Below are positions 25,878 through 33,916 of a stretch of 64,000 nucleotides of DNA, piece after piece. Location of the stretch: the NCBI RefSeq assembly GCF_001547895.1, contig NZ_AP014627.1:5954001-6018000 (forward strand). Reading direction: 5' to 3'. The notes below the pieces were generated by a model. It did no database searches. It worked only from the letters and a program-made list of their open reading frames with translations, and was not told the DNA's origin. The DNA is from Pseudomonas sp. Os17. GTDB lineage: Bacteria; Pseudomonadota; Gammaproteobacteria; Pseudomonadales; Pseudomonadaceae. Within the stretch, counting starts at the first letter, position 1. Every line of letters starts with the position of its first letter. The position numbers and the translations under genes are program-made.

Positions 25878-26803
25878 GGATAACAGCCTTCGCGATAGGC
25901 CTGTCCCACCTCCCTGAGTACCTCGACCGCCCATTGCGCCGCCAGGGACAGCGGCAGGCTGGCGTTGCTGGAGATGCCCAGCGAACCGCCGGGCTCGCGC
26001 AGGCCCAGGTCCAGTTCCTGCAGTTCGCCATTGGCCAGGTCCAGGCGCACCGCATCCAGCGGCGCGATCCACAGCGCATCGCTGGACAGGGTGTAACGCC
26101 GGCTCAGGGCCACCGACAGGGTTTCCAAACGCTGTGCCGACTGGGCAATGCCGCACTGCACGAACAGGCTGTCGGCATGCTTGCGGATGCTGGTGCCGGC
26201 CAGGGGCAGCACCAGGGGATATTCGCTCACCGCGTCACGGGTGAAGGGACCGACCACCAGCGGATGCTCGGGGCGAGCCACCAGGGTCATGGATTCGCTG
26301 TACAGGTGCTCGAAGCTCAGGCCCTGGATCTCCGGACTCTCGGTCATGCGGCCCACCACCAGGTCCAGATCGCCGACCCGCAACTGCGACAGCAGATAGG
26401 CGCTCGGGCCGGTCACCACGCTCACGGTCAATGCCGAGTGCCGCTGGTGCAGGCGCCGCATCACCTCCGGCAGCAGCAGGCTTTCCACGGTGGACAGCAC
26501 GCCGATGCGGACCAGCCCGGCGGCATATTCGCCGCCGCGCAGGCTGCTGACGCCTTCGCGCAGGGCCTGCACCGAAGGCCCGGCGTAACGCAGGAAGGCC
26601 CGCCCGGCCTCGGTCAGGCTGAGGCCGGCCTTGCTCCTGGCAAACAGCCGGGTTTCCAGCAGGGCCTCCAGTTCCTTGAGGGTTTTCGACATTGCCGGCT
26701 GGCTCACCGCCAGCCTATCGGCGGCTCGGGCCAGGCTGCCCTGGCGGGCCATTTCAAGAAAACACACCAAGTGACGGAATTTGATGCGGGTATCGATGTT
26801 CAA
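25874..26803 (-). CDS. pcaQ: LysR-type activator PcaQ
   Basis: A 309-residue LysR-family protein. N-terminal helix-turn-helix about 5-65 (LVCFLEMARQGSLARAADRLAVSQPAMSKTLKELEALL), effector domain from about 95. PcaQ-type proteins activate protocatechuate genes in response to the ring-cleavage products. The start is most likely the TTG at 26803, giving NIDTRIKFRHLVCF as in other PcaQ proteins; no ATG fits, because the next in-frame ATG would remove part of the DNA-binding helix. The adjoining pcaHG genes and the binding site support the name. Confidence 0.85.
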   Translation of the reverse strand: MNIDTRIKFRHLVCFLEMARQGSLARAADRLAVSQPAMSKTLKELEALLETRLFARSKAGLSLTEAGRAFLRYAGPSVQALREGVSSLRGGEYAAGLVRIGVLSTVESLLLPEVMRRLHQRHSALTVSVVTGPSAYLLSQLRVGDLDLVVGRMTESPEIQGLSFEHLYSESMTLVARPEHPLVVGPFTRDAVSEYPLVLPLAGTSIRKHADSLFVQCGIAQSAQRLETLSVALSRRYTLSSDALWIAPLDAVRLDLANGELQELDLGLREPGGSLGISSNASLPLSLAAQWAVEVLREVGQAYREGCYP

Positions 26804-26942
26804 TAGCAAGCCCCGAATGAGTCTGGACCGGATCGATCCGGCGCCGGGCCATGGTAGCGTGCGCAAAAATCCCTGACGACCGGACTGGCGCCGGTCTGAG
26901 CCACCAGCAACACTGACCAGCAGCAAAAACGAGGACTCCCCC

Positions 26943-27836
26943 ATGCTTTGGAAAAAAGGCCGGCGCAGCGACAACGTCGTCGATGTGCGAGATGACAGCA
27001 GCAATGGCGGTGGCGGTGGCATGCGGTTTGGCGGCGGCAAGGGGTTGAGCCTGACGGCGATCGTGCTGATCGTCGGTATCGGCTGGGCCACCGGCCAGGA
27101 CCCGCTGCAAATTCTCGGGCAATTGCTCGGCCAGAGCAGCCAGACCTCGGCGCCGGCCACCCCCCAGGCGCGCAAGGCGCCCCCGGCCAACGATGAGCAG
27201 GCGGAATTCGTGCGCGCCATCCTCGGTGATACCGAAGACACCTGGGGCCAGATCTTTCAGCAGGCCGGCCGCCAGTACCAGGCGCCCAAGCTGATTCTGT
27301 TCCGTGGCCGGGTCAACTCCGCCTGTGGCGCGGCGACTTCCGCCAGCGGGCCCTTCTACTGCCCGGCCGATCGCCAGGTGTACCTGGACATGGACTTCTT
27401 CCGGGAAATGGCCCAGCGCTTTTCCGCCGCCGGCGACTTCGCCCAGGCCTATGTGATCGCCCACGAAGTCGGGCACCACGTGCAAACCCTGCTCGGGGTG
27501 TCGGCGAAGATCCAGGCGGCGCGTCAGCAAGGGCGGCAGATGGAAGGCGATGGCGGCTTGCTGGTGCGCCAGGAACTGCAGGCCGATTGCCTGGCCGGGG
27601 TCTGGGCCTACCACGCCCAGCAACGCCTGAACTGGCTGGAACCGGGGGACGTGGAAGAAGCCCTGAATGCCGCCAACGCCATCGGCGACGACCGCCTGCA
27701 GCAGCAAGGCCAGGGCCGGGTCGTGCCGGACTCCTTCACCCATGGCACCTCGGCGCAACGGGTGCGCTGGTTCAAGACCGGCTTCAGCCAGGGCCAGGTC
27801 GGCCAGTGCGACACCTTTGCCGCCAAGAGCCTGTAG
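26943..27836 (+). CDS. YpfJ-family zinc metallopeptidase-like membrane protein
   Basis: A 297-residue protein of the neutral zinc metallopeptidase family (YpfJ/KPN_00809 type). It has a glycine-rich N-terminus, one membrane span (about 38-55: LSLTAIVLIVGIGWATG), a variable linker, then the domain with FYCPADRQVYLDMDFF and the zinc motif HEVGHHVQ at about 174. ELQADCLAGVWA supplies a third likely ligand. The function of the family is unknown. It diverges from pcaQ, and the next gene begins immediately after its stop, so the two are probably one operon. Confidence 0.85.
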   Translation: MLWKKGRRSDNVVDVRDDSSNGGGGGMRFGGGKGLSLTAIVLIVGIGWATGQDPLQILGQLLGQSSQTSAPATPQARKAPPANDEQAEFVRAILGDTEDTWGQIFQQAGRQYQAPKLILFRGRVNSACGAATSASGPFYCPADRQVYLDMDFFREMAQRFSAAGDFAQAYVIAHEVGHHVQTLLGVSAKIQAARQQGRQMEGDGGLLVRQELQADCLAGVWAYHAQQRLNWLEPGDVEEALNAANAIGDDRLQQQGQGRVVPDSFTHGTSAQRVRWFKTGFSQGQVGQCDTFAAKSL

Positions 27837-28808
27837 ATGCGTCGCCTGCTGGCACTGCTGCTGTGCCTGGGCAGCCTGAGCGCCCAGGCCGCTGAACACG
27901 GGGTCAAGGTCATCAGCCCCGGACGCCTGCCCCTGGAGGGCGGGCAGCTGGCCCTGGGCCTGAGCCAGGACTGGCGCCAGCCGCTGCCCGGCGTACAGCG
28001 GGCGCTGATCATCGTTCACGGTCGTCTGCGCAACGCCCAGACTTACCTGAAGAGCGGCAAAAATGCTGCCGCACGGGCCGGGCAAAGCGCCGCGACCCTG
28101 GTGATCGCCCCACAGTTTCTCAACCAGGGCGACAGCGCCCGCCATCCGTTGCCGGCCACGCTGCTGCGCTGGCAGGGCAATGCCTGGATGGCCGGCGAAC
28201 CCGCTGCCGGCCCCGTGGCCATCAGCGCCTATGCGGTGCTGGACGCCATCCTCCGGCGCCTGCAGGACCGCCGGCTCTTTCCCGCACTCAAGGAAGTGGT
28301 GATCGCCGGTCACTCCGGTGGCGCTCAGGTGGTGCAGCGCTATGCCCTGACCACCGGCAAGCATTCCGAGCTGGAAAAGCTCGGCATCGGCCTGCGCTTC
28401 GTGATCGCCAATCCGTCGTCCTACGCCTACTTCGATGCCACACGCCCGGTGGCATTCGCGCCGGTCAACTGCCCGGGTTTCAATGACTGGAAATATGGCC
28501 TGAACCGGCTGCCGGCCTATGCCGCCGGGCAGTCCCCGGCGCAACTCGAACAGGGCTACGTGGCGCGCGACATCACCTACCTGCTGGGCCAGCAGGACGT
28601 CGACCCCAACCACCCGGCCCTGGACAAGAGCTGCGCGGCCGAGACTCAGGGGGCCTACCGGCTGATTCGCGGACGCAACTATTTCGACTACCTGATGCGG
28701 CGTCACCCGCAAGGCTTGCCACAACGGCTGGTGGAAGTACCCGGCGTCGGGCATGACGGCGACCGAATGTTCACCTCAGCCGAAGGGCAGGCGGCGCTGT
28801 TCAACTAG
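27837..28808 (+). CDS. Secreted alpha/beta-hydrolase-like protein
   Basis: A 323-residue protein with a signal peptide (1-18, LGSLSAQAA). The oxyanion-type stretch ALIIVHGRLRNAQTY and the nucleophile elbow VVIAGHSGGAQVVQRY (serine in G-H-S-G-G) define an alpha/beta hydrolase. A late histidine in VPGVGHDGDRMF completes the likely triad. The start codon abuts the stop of the peptidase gene, indicating translational coupling. The substrate is unknown. Confidence 0.78.
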   Translation: MRRLLALLLCLGSLSAQAAEHGVKVISPGRLPLEGGQLALGLSQDWRQPLPGVQRALIIVHGRLRNAQTYLKSGKNAAARAGQSAATLVIAPQFLNQGDSARHPLPATLLRWQGNAWMAGEPAAGPVAISAYAVLDAILRRLQDRRLFPALKEVVIAGHSGGAQVVQRYALTTGKHSELEKLGIGLRFVIANPSSYAYFDATRPVAFAPVNCPGFNDWKYGLNRLPAYAAGQSPAQLEQGYVARDITYLLGQQDVDPNHPALDKSCAAETQGAYRLIRGRNYFDYLMRRHPQGLPQRLVEVPGVGHDGDRMFTSAEGQAALFN

Positions 28809-28828
28809 ACCAAGGCGCTGCCAGCCAT

Positions 28829-28888
28829 GACGCTTTCGCCGGCAAGCCGGCGCCTACGGGGCGGGCAGCAGCCGGCTTGCCGGAGAGC
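28829..28888. repeat. REP pair
   Basis: GCTTTCGCCGGCAAGCCGGCGCCTAC and an inverted GCCGGCTTGCCGG about a dozen bases away, between two convergent genes. Confidence 0.7.
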
Positions 28889-28894
28889 CGGCCT

Positions 28895-29488
28895 TCAGGC
28901 CGACAGCAGTTCGTGCAGCTGCGCGCAATCCCGGGCATGCCAGTCGGTCAGCTCCGGCCAGGGGTTGTCCGGCAGGTTCACCAGCACCGTGCGCGTTCCC
29001 GCGGCGCGCCCGCAGTCCAGGTCGAAGCGGTAGTCACCCACCATCACCATGCGCTGCGGCGCCACGTCCCAAGCCTCGGCCAGCTTGAGCAAACCACCGG
29101 GATGGGGTTTGGGCGGGGCCTCGTCGCGCCCCAGTACATCGGCCTTGGCAAAGCAGTCCGCCAGGCCGATGGCTTCCAGGGTCACGTGGGCCAGTTCCCG
29201 GGCATTGCGCGTGAGGATGCCCAGGCGATAACCGCGCCCGGCCAGGTCCCGCACCAGTTCCACCGCGCCCGGCGCCGGGCGCGAACCCAGGGCCAGGTCG
29301 CGCTCGTGCTCCAGCAGCCAGGCATGCTTGGCCGCGGACTCGTCCGCCGGCAAGGCCGCCAGGTGCGTGAGGATGTCGTCCTCTGGAGGAATCGACAGCG
29401 CCTCGCGGATCGCCGCGAAATCATGCACGGCGATGGTCAGGGTGCCGTCCATGTCGAACACCCAGTGTTTTATCTCTGAAAGACTCAT
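28895..29488 (-). CDS. HAD-superfamily phosphatase (phosphoglycolate-phosphatase-like)
   Basis: A 197-residue HAD hydrolase. Motif I is WVFDMDGTLT (nucleophile Asp), motif II falls in GILTRNARELA, motif III is the lysine of PPKPHPGGLL, and motif IV is MVGDYRFDLDCGRAAG. The small helical cap between motifs I and II resembles phosphoglycolate phosphatases. The ATG overlaps the tesB stop by four bases (ATGA), so the genes are co-translated; no clear functional link to the thioesterase is known. Confidence 0.85.
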   Translation of the reverse strand: MSLSEIKHWVFDMDGTLTIAVHDFAAIREALSIPPEDDILTHLAALPADESAAKHAWLLEHERDLALGSRPAPGAVELVRDLAGRGYRLGILTRNARELAHVTLEAIGLADCFAKADVLGRDEAPPKPHPGGLLKLAEAWDVAPQRMVMVGDYRFDLDCGRAAGTRTVLVNLPDNPWPELTDWHARDCAQLHELLSA

Positions 29489-30354
29489 GCCCAATCCTTG
29501 CGATGACGGATCAACCCTTCCTGAGTCACCGAGGCTACCAGTTGCCCGGAGCGGTTGAACACGCTGCCCCGGGAAAAGCCCCGGGAATTGCCGGCCCAGG
29601 GGCTGTCCATGGCGTACAGCAGCCAGTCGTCGGCCCGCAGGTCGGCGTGGAACCACAGGGCGTGATCGAGGCTGGCGACCTGCATGTCCTTCTGCCACAC
29701 CGACTTGCCGTGGGGCAGCATCGAGGTGGTCAGCAGGCCGAAGTCCGAGGCGTAGGCCAGCAGGTATTTGTGCAGCGCCGGGATGTCCGCCAGGGCGCCG
29801 TCGGCGCGGAACCAGACGTACTTCACCGGGTCCATCGGCTGCGGGTTGTAGGGGTCCTTCTCGGTCACCGGGCGCACTTCGATGGGCTTGGGGCACAGCA
29901 GTTTCTCGCGCATGTGCTCGGGAATCAGGTGCGCGCGCTGGGTGGTGATCTCCAGCTCCGACGGCAGGTTTTCCGGCCCGACCACCTGGGGCATGCTGTT
30001 CTGGTGCTCGAAACCTTCTTCGTCGTACTGGAAGGAAGCACTGCAGGTGAAGATCGGGTTGCCCTTCTGGATCGCGGTCACCCGCCGGGTACTGAAGCTG
30101 CCGCCGTCGCGCACCCGATCCACCTGGTAGACCACCGGCAAGGCGGCGTCGCCGGGACGCAGGAAGTAGCCATGCATGGAGTGCACATGGCGCGCCTCCT
30201 CCACCGTCTGACTGGCCGCGGACAACGACTGGCCGAGCACCTGGCCGCCAAACAGCTGGCGAAAACCCAGGTCCTGGCTGCGACCGCGAAACAGGTTTTC
30301 CTCGATGGCTTCCAGGGTCAACAGATCGACCAGATCATCCAGCACATGACTCAT
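29485..30354 (-). CDS. tesB: Acyl-CoA thioesterase II
   Basis: A 289-residue double-hotdog thioesterase hydrolysing medium- and long-chain acyl-CoA. The opening LVDLLTLEAIEENLFRG, FGGQVLGQSLSAASQTV, HSMHGYFLRPGD and the late SLDHALWFHADLRADDWLLY segment with the catalytic Asp region are all standard for TesB. The gene is first in a two-gene unit with the HAD phosphatase. Confidence 0.93.
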   Translation of the reverse strand: MSHVLDDLVDLLTLEAIEENLFRGRSQDLGFRQLFGGQVLGQSLSAASQTVEEARHVHSMHGYFLRPGDAALPVVYQVDRVRDGGSFSTRRVTAIQKGNPIFTCSASFQYDEEGFEHQNSMPQVVGPENLPSELEITTQRAHLIPEHMREKLLCPKPIEVRPVTEKDPYNPQPMDPVKYVWFRADGALADIPALHKYLLAYASDFGLLTTSMLPHGKSVWQKDMQVASLDHALWFHADLRADDWLLYAMDSPWAGNSRGFSRGSVFNRSGQLVASVTQEGLIRHRKDWA

Positions 30355-30456
30355 TCAGACTCTCCTCACACAGGGCAAAACCGCGCAATCTCGGCTGCGG
30401 CGGTCTATCAATTGGGGCCAGGTATCTCGTCGGCACATTCTAAACGTGCGCGCCTG

Positions 30457-31026
30457 CTATCCATGCAAGGTTTCCAGCCATTGTTCGCGGGTAATGCGGT
30501 ACAGCACATGCTCGCGCAACGGATGATCGGCGGCGAGTTTAGGGTGTTCGAAATCCTCCTGGGCCGCGTGATGCATGCCAATGGCCTGCATGACTTTCTG
30601 CGACGGCAGGTTATTGCGGGTGGTGAAGGCCACGACTTCGTCCAGGGCCAGTCGATCGAACGCGCAACGCAAGGCAGTCCAGGCCGCTTCGCTGGCATAC
30701 CCCAGGCCCCAGTGTTCCCGGGCCAGGCGCCAGCCGATCTCCACCGCAGGGGTAAAGGTCGCTTCGAAGCCCACCTCCAGCAGCCCGGTAAAGCCGATAA
30801 AGGCACCGTTATCCTTACGTTCAAGCGCCCAGAGGCCAAAGCCATGTTCGGCGAAATGCCCGCGTATGCGCCCGATCAGCGCGGCACTTTCCAGACGACT
30901 CAAGGGCGCGGGAAAGTAGCGCATGACCTGCGGATCGGCACACATAGCGGCAAATGCCGGCAAATCATCATCACGCCACTGGCGCAGCAACAGGCGCGCG
31001 CTTTCGAGTTGCAATATTGGCTCCAT
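30457..31026 (-). CDS. GNAT-family N-acetyltransferase (RimJ-like)
   Basis: A 189-residue acetyltransferase of the RimJ/RimL type. LESARLLLRQWRDDDLPAFAAMCADPQVMRYFP opens the fold, and the acetyl-CoA-binding part is WRLAREHWGLGYASEAAWTAL, with NLPSQKVMQAIGMHH afterwards. GGAGGGG lies six bases before the chosen ATG at 31026. It diverges from the histone-deacetylase-like gene. The substrate cannot be read from the sequence. Confidence 0.85.
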   Translation of the reverse strand: MEPILQLESARLLLRQWRDDDLPAFAAMCADPQVMRYFPAPLSRLESAALIGRIRGHFAEHGFGLWALERKDNGAFIGFTGLLEVGFEATFTPAVEIGWRLAREHWGLGYASEAAWTALRCAFDRLALDEVVAFTTRNNLPSQKVMQAIGMHHAAQEDFEHPKLAADHPLREHVLYRITREQWLETLHG

Positions 31027-31101
31027 CGGGCCCCTCCGTTTCCATGGGTGCAAGTCTACATCGCTGATAGGATCCTTCACGGGTTCCTCTAAGAAAATGC
31101 C

Positions 31102-32022
31102 ATGTCATTGCCACTGATCTATCACGACGACTACAGCCCCGAGTTTCCGCCGGAACACCGCTTCCCCATGGACAAGTTCCGCCTGCTGCGCGACCACCTG
31201 GTGGACAGCGGCCTGACCCGCGACGCCGAGCTGCTGCGCCCCGAGCTGTGCCCGGCCGACATCCTCGCCCTGGCCCACGACCCCGCGTATATCGAGCGCT
31301 ACATGAGCGGCGAGTTGTCCCGGGAAGACCAGCGGCGCCTTGGCCTGCCCTGGAGCGAAGCCCTGGCCCGGCGCACCGTGCGCGCTGTCGGCGGCTCCCT
31401 GCTGACGGCCGAAAAGGCCCTGCAACATGGCCTGGCCTGCCACCTGGCCGGCGGCACCCATCACGCCCACTACGACTATCCGGCGGGGTTCTGCATCTTC
31501 AATGACCTGGCGGTGATCAGCCATTACCTGCTGCAAAGCGGGCGCGTGGGGCGAGTGCTGATCTTCGACTGCGACGTACACCAGGGCGATGGCACTGCAC
31601 GGATCCTGCAACATACCCCCGATGCGGTGACCGTCTCGCTGCACTGTGAAAAGAACTTCCCCGCACGCAAGGCCCAGAGCGACTGGGATATCCCACTGCC
31701 CATGGGCATGGGCGACGCCGACTACCTCAAGGTGGTGGACGACACCCTCAACTACCTGCTGCCGCTGTATCAGCCCGACCTGGTGCTGTACGACGCCGGG
31801 GTCGACGTGCACCAGGACGACGCCCTGGGCTACCTCAAGCTCACCGATGCCGGTGTGGCCGAGCGCGACGAACGGGTCATGCGCCATTGCCTGGGCCGCG
31901 ACATTCCCGTGGTCGGGGTGATCGGCGGCGGCTACAGCAAGGACCGCCAGGCCCTGGCCCGGCGCCACGGCATCCTCCATCACAGTGCACAGCGGGTCTG
32001 GGAATCCTCGGGCTGCTACTGA
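31102..32022 (+). CDS. Histone-deacetylase-family amidohydrolase
   Basis: A 306-residue protein of the arginase/deacetylase fold. GGTHHAHYDYPAGFCIFNDLAV carries the catalytic histidine pair, FDCDVHQGDGTA two zinc ligands, and LYDAGVDVHQDDALG the third aspartate; VIGGGYSKD is the closing glycine loop. Bacterial members deacetylate small amides, polyamines or proteins. The protein is shorter than eukaryotic enzymes, as usual for this bacterial class. The repeat array follows its stop by 10 bases. Confidence 0.9.
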   Translation: MSLPLIYHDDYSPEFPPEHRFPMDKFRLLRDHLVDSGLTRDAELLRPELCPADILALAHDPAYIERYMSGELSREDQRRLGLPWSEALARRTVRAVGGSLLTAEKALQHGLACHLAGGTHHAHYDYPAGFCIFNDLAVISHYLLQSGRVGRVLIFDCDVHQGDGTARILQHTPDAVTVSLHCEKNFPARKAQSDWDIPLPMGMGDADYLKVVDDTLNYLLPLYQPDLVLYDAGVDVHQDDALGYLKLTDAGVAERDERVMRHCLGRDIPVVGVIGGGYSKDRQALARRHGILHHSAQRVWESSGCY

Positions 32023-32032
32023 ACCCGGCGGC

Positions 32033-32554
32033 CTTACCCACATCCGCTGTGGAGCCGCTTGTGGATAACCTGGGAGAAAGCCCCGCCAGCCCATGTTTTC
32101 CGGGGGCTGCGAGCAATCGTCTGTTTTTTGATCAATGCCATCAGACGGTCACAGTGTTGTGGGTCGCTTACCCCCAATCCCTGTGGAGCCGCCTGTGGAT
32201 AAGCTGCGTGAAACACGCTGCAGCCCTCTATCGACAAGGCTTGCAGTACGGTGCCTGTTTTTTGATCAGCGGCATCTGGCGTTCGGCGACGCCCTAGCGC
32301 TTACCCCCAATCGCTGTGGAACCGCCTGTGGACAACCTGCGTGAAAGTCGCCACAGCCCACGCGGCGCAAGGCCTGCAGACAATCGACTAGTTTTTGATC
32401 AGTTTCATCAGGGTGTCATCCAGGTGTGGGCCGCTTACCCCCAATCCCTGTGGAGCTGCCTGTGGACAACCTGCGCGAAAGTCGCGCCAGCCCACGGCAC
32501 ACAAGGCATGCAGCCCGATGCTCAGTTTTTGACCAGGCTGCATCGGTCCAGCAA
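32033..32554. repeat. Four tandem ~133-bp repeats, each with a DnaA-box-like sequence
   Basis: Imperfect units begin at 32033, 32167, 32300 and 32433 (periods 134, 133, 133). Each starts CTTACCC(C/A), continues with CTGTGGA..CGC.TGTGGA(T/C)AA, then a GAAA..GCCAGCCC-like block, TGCAG, and a T-tract ending TTTTTGATCA (TTTTTGACCA in unit 4). TGTGGATAA (32060-32068, 32194-32202) is the complement of the DnaA box TTATCCACA; units 3 and 4 have TGTGGACAA (32327-32335, 32460-32468). There is no gene here that I can support. Confidence 0.92.
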
Positions 32555-32609
32555 GCCCCCTGCACCTCGGGTAGAATGCCCGGCCTATTTCCTCAGCCCC
32601 GCCTCTGCC

Positions 32610-33857
32610 ATGACTGCATCGCACTCTTCCACGCCCCACCACGTCGCAATCATCGGCGGCGGCCCCGCCGGCCTGATGGCGGCCGAGGTACTGAGCCAGG
32701 CCGGCGTTCGGGTCGATCTGTACGACGGCATGCCATCGGTGGGCCGAAAGTTCCTCCTGGCCGGGGTCGGTGGCATGAACATCACCCACTCCGAAGCCTA
32801 CCCGGCCTTCCTCTCGCGCTATGCCGAGCGGGCGCCGTACATCGCCCCGCTGCTGCGCGAATTCGGCGCCGAGGCCTTGTGCCAGTGGATTCACGGCCTG
32901 GGCATCGACACCTTCGTCGGCAGCTCCGGGCGGGTGTTTCCCACCGACATGAAGGCCGCGCCACTGCTGCGCGCCTGGCTCAAGCGCCTGCGCGACGCCG
33001 GGGTGGTTATCCACACCCGCCACCGCTGGCTGGGCTGGAATGCCGACGGCAGCCTGCGTATCCAGCACCCCGACGGCGAGCTCGCGGTAAAGGCCGATGC
33101 CACCCTGCTGGCGTTGGGTGGAGGCAGTTGGTCGCGCCTGGGTTCAGACGGTGCGTGGCTGCCGCTGCTGCAACAGCGCGGCGTGCAGGTGGCGCCCTTG
33201 CAACCGAGCAATTGCGGGTTCGAGGTCAGTGCCTGGAGCGAGCCGCTGCGCAGCAAATTCGCCGGGGCGCCGCTGAAGAACGTGGCCATCGGCCTCAATG
33301 ACGACATCCCTCGGCTGGGTGAATGCGTGATCACCGCCAGCGGCATCGAGGGCAGCCTGATCTATGCCCTGTCGGCAGCGATCCGCGACAGCATCGTCCG
33401 GCACGGGCAAGCGACCGTTCATATCGACCTGCTGCCGGGCAAGCCTCGGGACAAGGTTCAGGCGGCCCTGGCCAAGCCGCGTGGCTCGCGCTCCATGGCC
33501 AAGCACCTGCAGAGTCAGTTGGGGATCGAGGGGGTCAAGGCCGGGTTGCTGCGGGAGCTGACGGGCGCCGACACCTTCAACGATCCGGCACGCCTGGCGG
33601 CGGCGATCAAGGCGCTGCCCTTGACCCTGGTGCGCCCGCGGCCACTGGACGAAGCCATCAGCAGCGCCGGCGGCGTCACCTTCCAAGCGCTGGATGAACG
33701 GCTGATGCTGGCGCCAATCCCGGGGGTGTTCTGCGCCGGGGAAATGCTCGACTGGGAAGCCCCCACCGGCGGTTACCTGCTGACCGCCTGCTTTGCCAGC
33801 GGACGGCGGGCCGGGCTGGGGATGCTCGAATGGCTGAACAGCAGCGGCAAGCCATAA
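32610..33857 (+). CDS. BaiN/HI0933-family flavoprotein
   Basis: A 415-residue FAD-dependent oxidoreductase. The N-terminal HHVAIIGGGPAGLMAAEVLSQAG is the FAD loop, then GRKFLLAGVGGMNITHSE is the signature of the HI0933/BaiN family. The C-terminus GVFCAGEMLDWEAPTGGYLLTACFASGRRAG is the second FAD-binding block. The frame is open for 98 codons upstream, through the repeats, so I use the first ATG that leaves the FAD loop near the N-terminus. The true reaction of most members is unknown. Confidence 0.9.
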   Translation: MTASHSSTPHHVAIIGGGPAGLMAAEVLSQAGVRVDLYDGMPSVGRKFLLAGVGGMNITHSEAYPAFLSRYAERAPYIAPLLREFGAEALCQWIHGLGIDTFVGSSGRVFPTDMKAAPLLRAWLKRLRDAGVVIHTRHRWLGWNADGSLRIQHPDGELAVKADATLLALGGGSWSRLGSDGAWLPLLQQRGVQVAPLQPSNCGFEVSAWSEPLRSKFAGAPLKNVAIGLNDDIPRLGECVITASGIEGSLIYALSAAIRDSIVRHGQATVHIDLLPGKPRDKVQAALAKPRGSRSMAKHLQSQLGIEGVKAGLLRELTGADTFNDPARLAAAIKALPLTLVRPRPLDEAISSAGGVTFQALDERLMLAPIPGVFCAGEMLDWEAPTGGYLLTACFASGRRAGLGMLEWLNSSGKP

Positions 33858-33912
33858 GCTACAAGCGGCAAGCTCACCTGAACTTGCCGCTTACAACTTG
33901 CAGCTTGTAGCT
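33857..33912. terminator. Bidirectional hairpin between convergent genes
   Basis: AAGCGGCAAG (33863-33872) pairs with CTTGCCGCTT (33883-33892), and the flanking AGCTACAAG pairs with CTTGTAGCT (33904-33912). It should end transcription from both the flavoprotein and helicase genes. Confidence 0.7.
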
Positions 33913-33916
33913 GCTT

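Noticed and set aside
26754..28754. 666-codon minus-strand frame opposite the peptidase and hydrolase genes
   Set aside because: Covers two real genes with HExxH and GHSGG motifs; low-complexity translation.
32033..32554. Chromosomal origin of replication
   Set aside because: DnaA boxes are present, but there is no dnaA, dnaN, rpmH or gyrB neighbour and no AT-rich unwinding element, so oriC is unlikely.
32033..32554. CRISPR array
   Set aside because: Units are ~133 bp, diverged along their length and have no short exact repeats with unique spacers; no cas genes.
32316..32609. 98-codon N-terminal extension of the BaiN-like protein
   Set aside because: It lies in the tandem repeats; the FAD loop is at the N-terminus when the ATG at 32610 is used.
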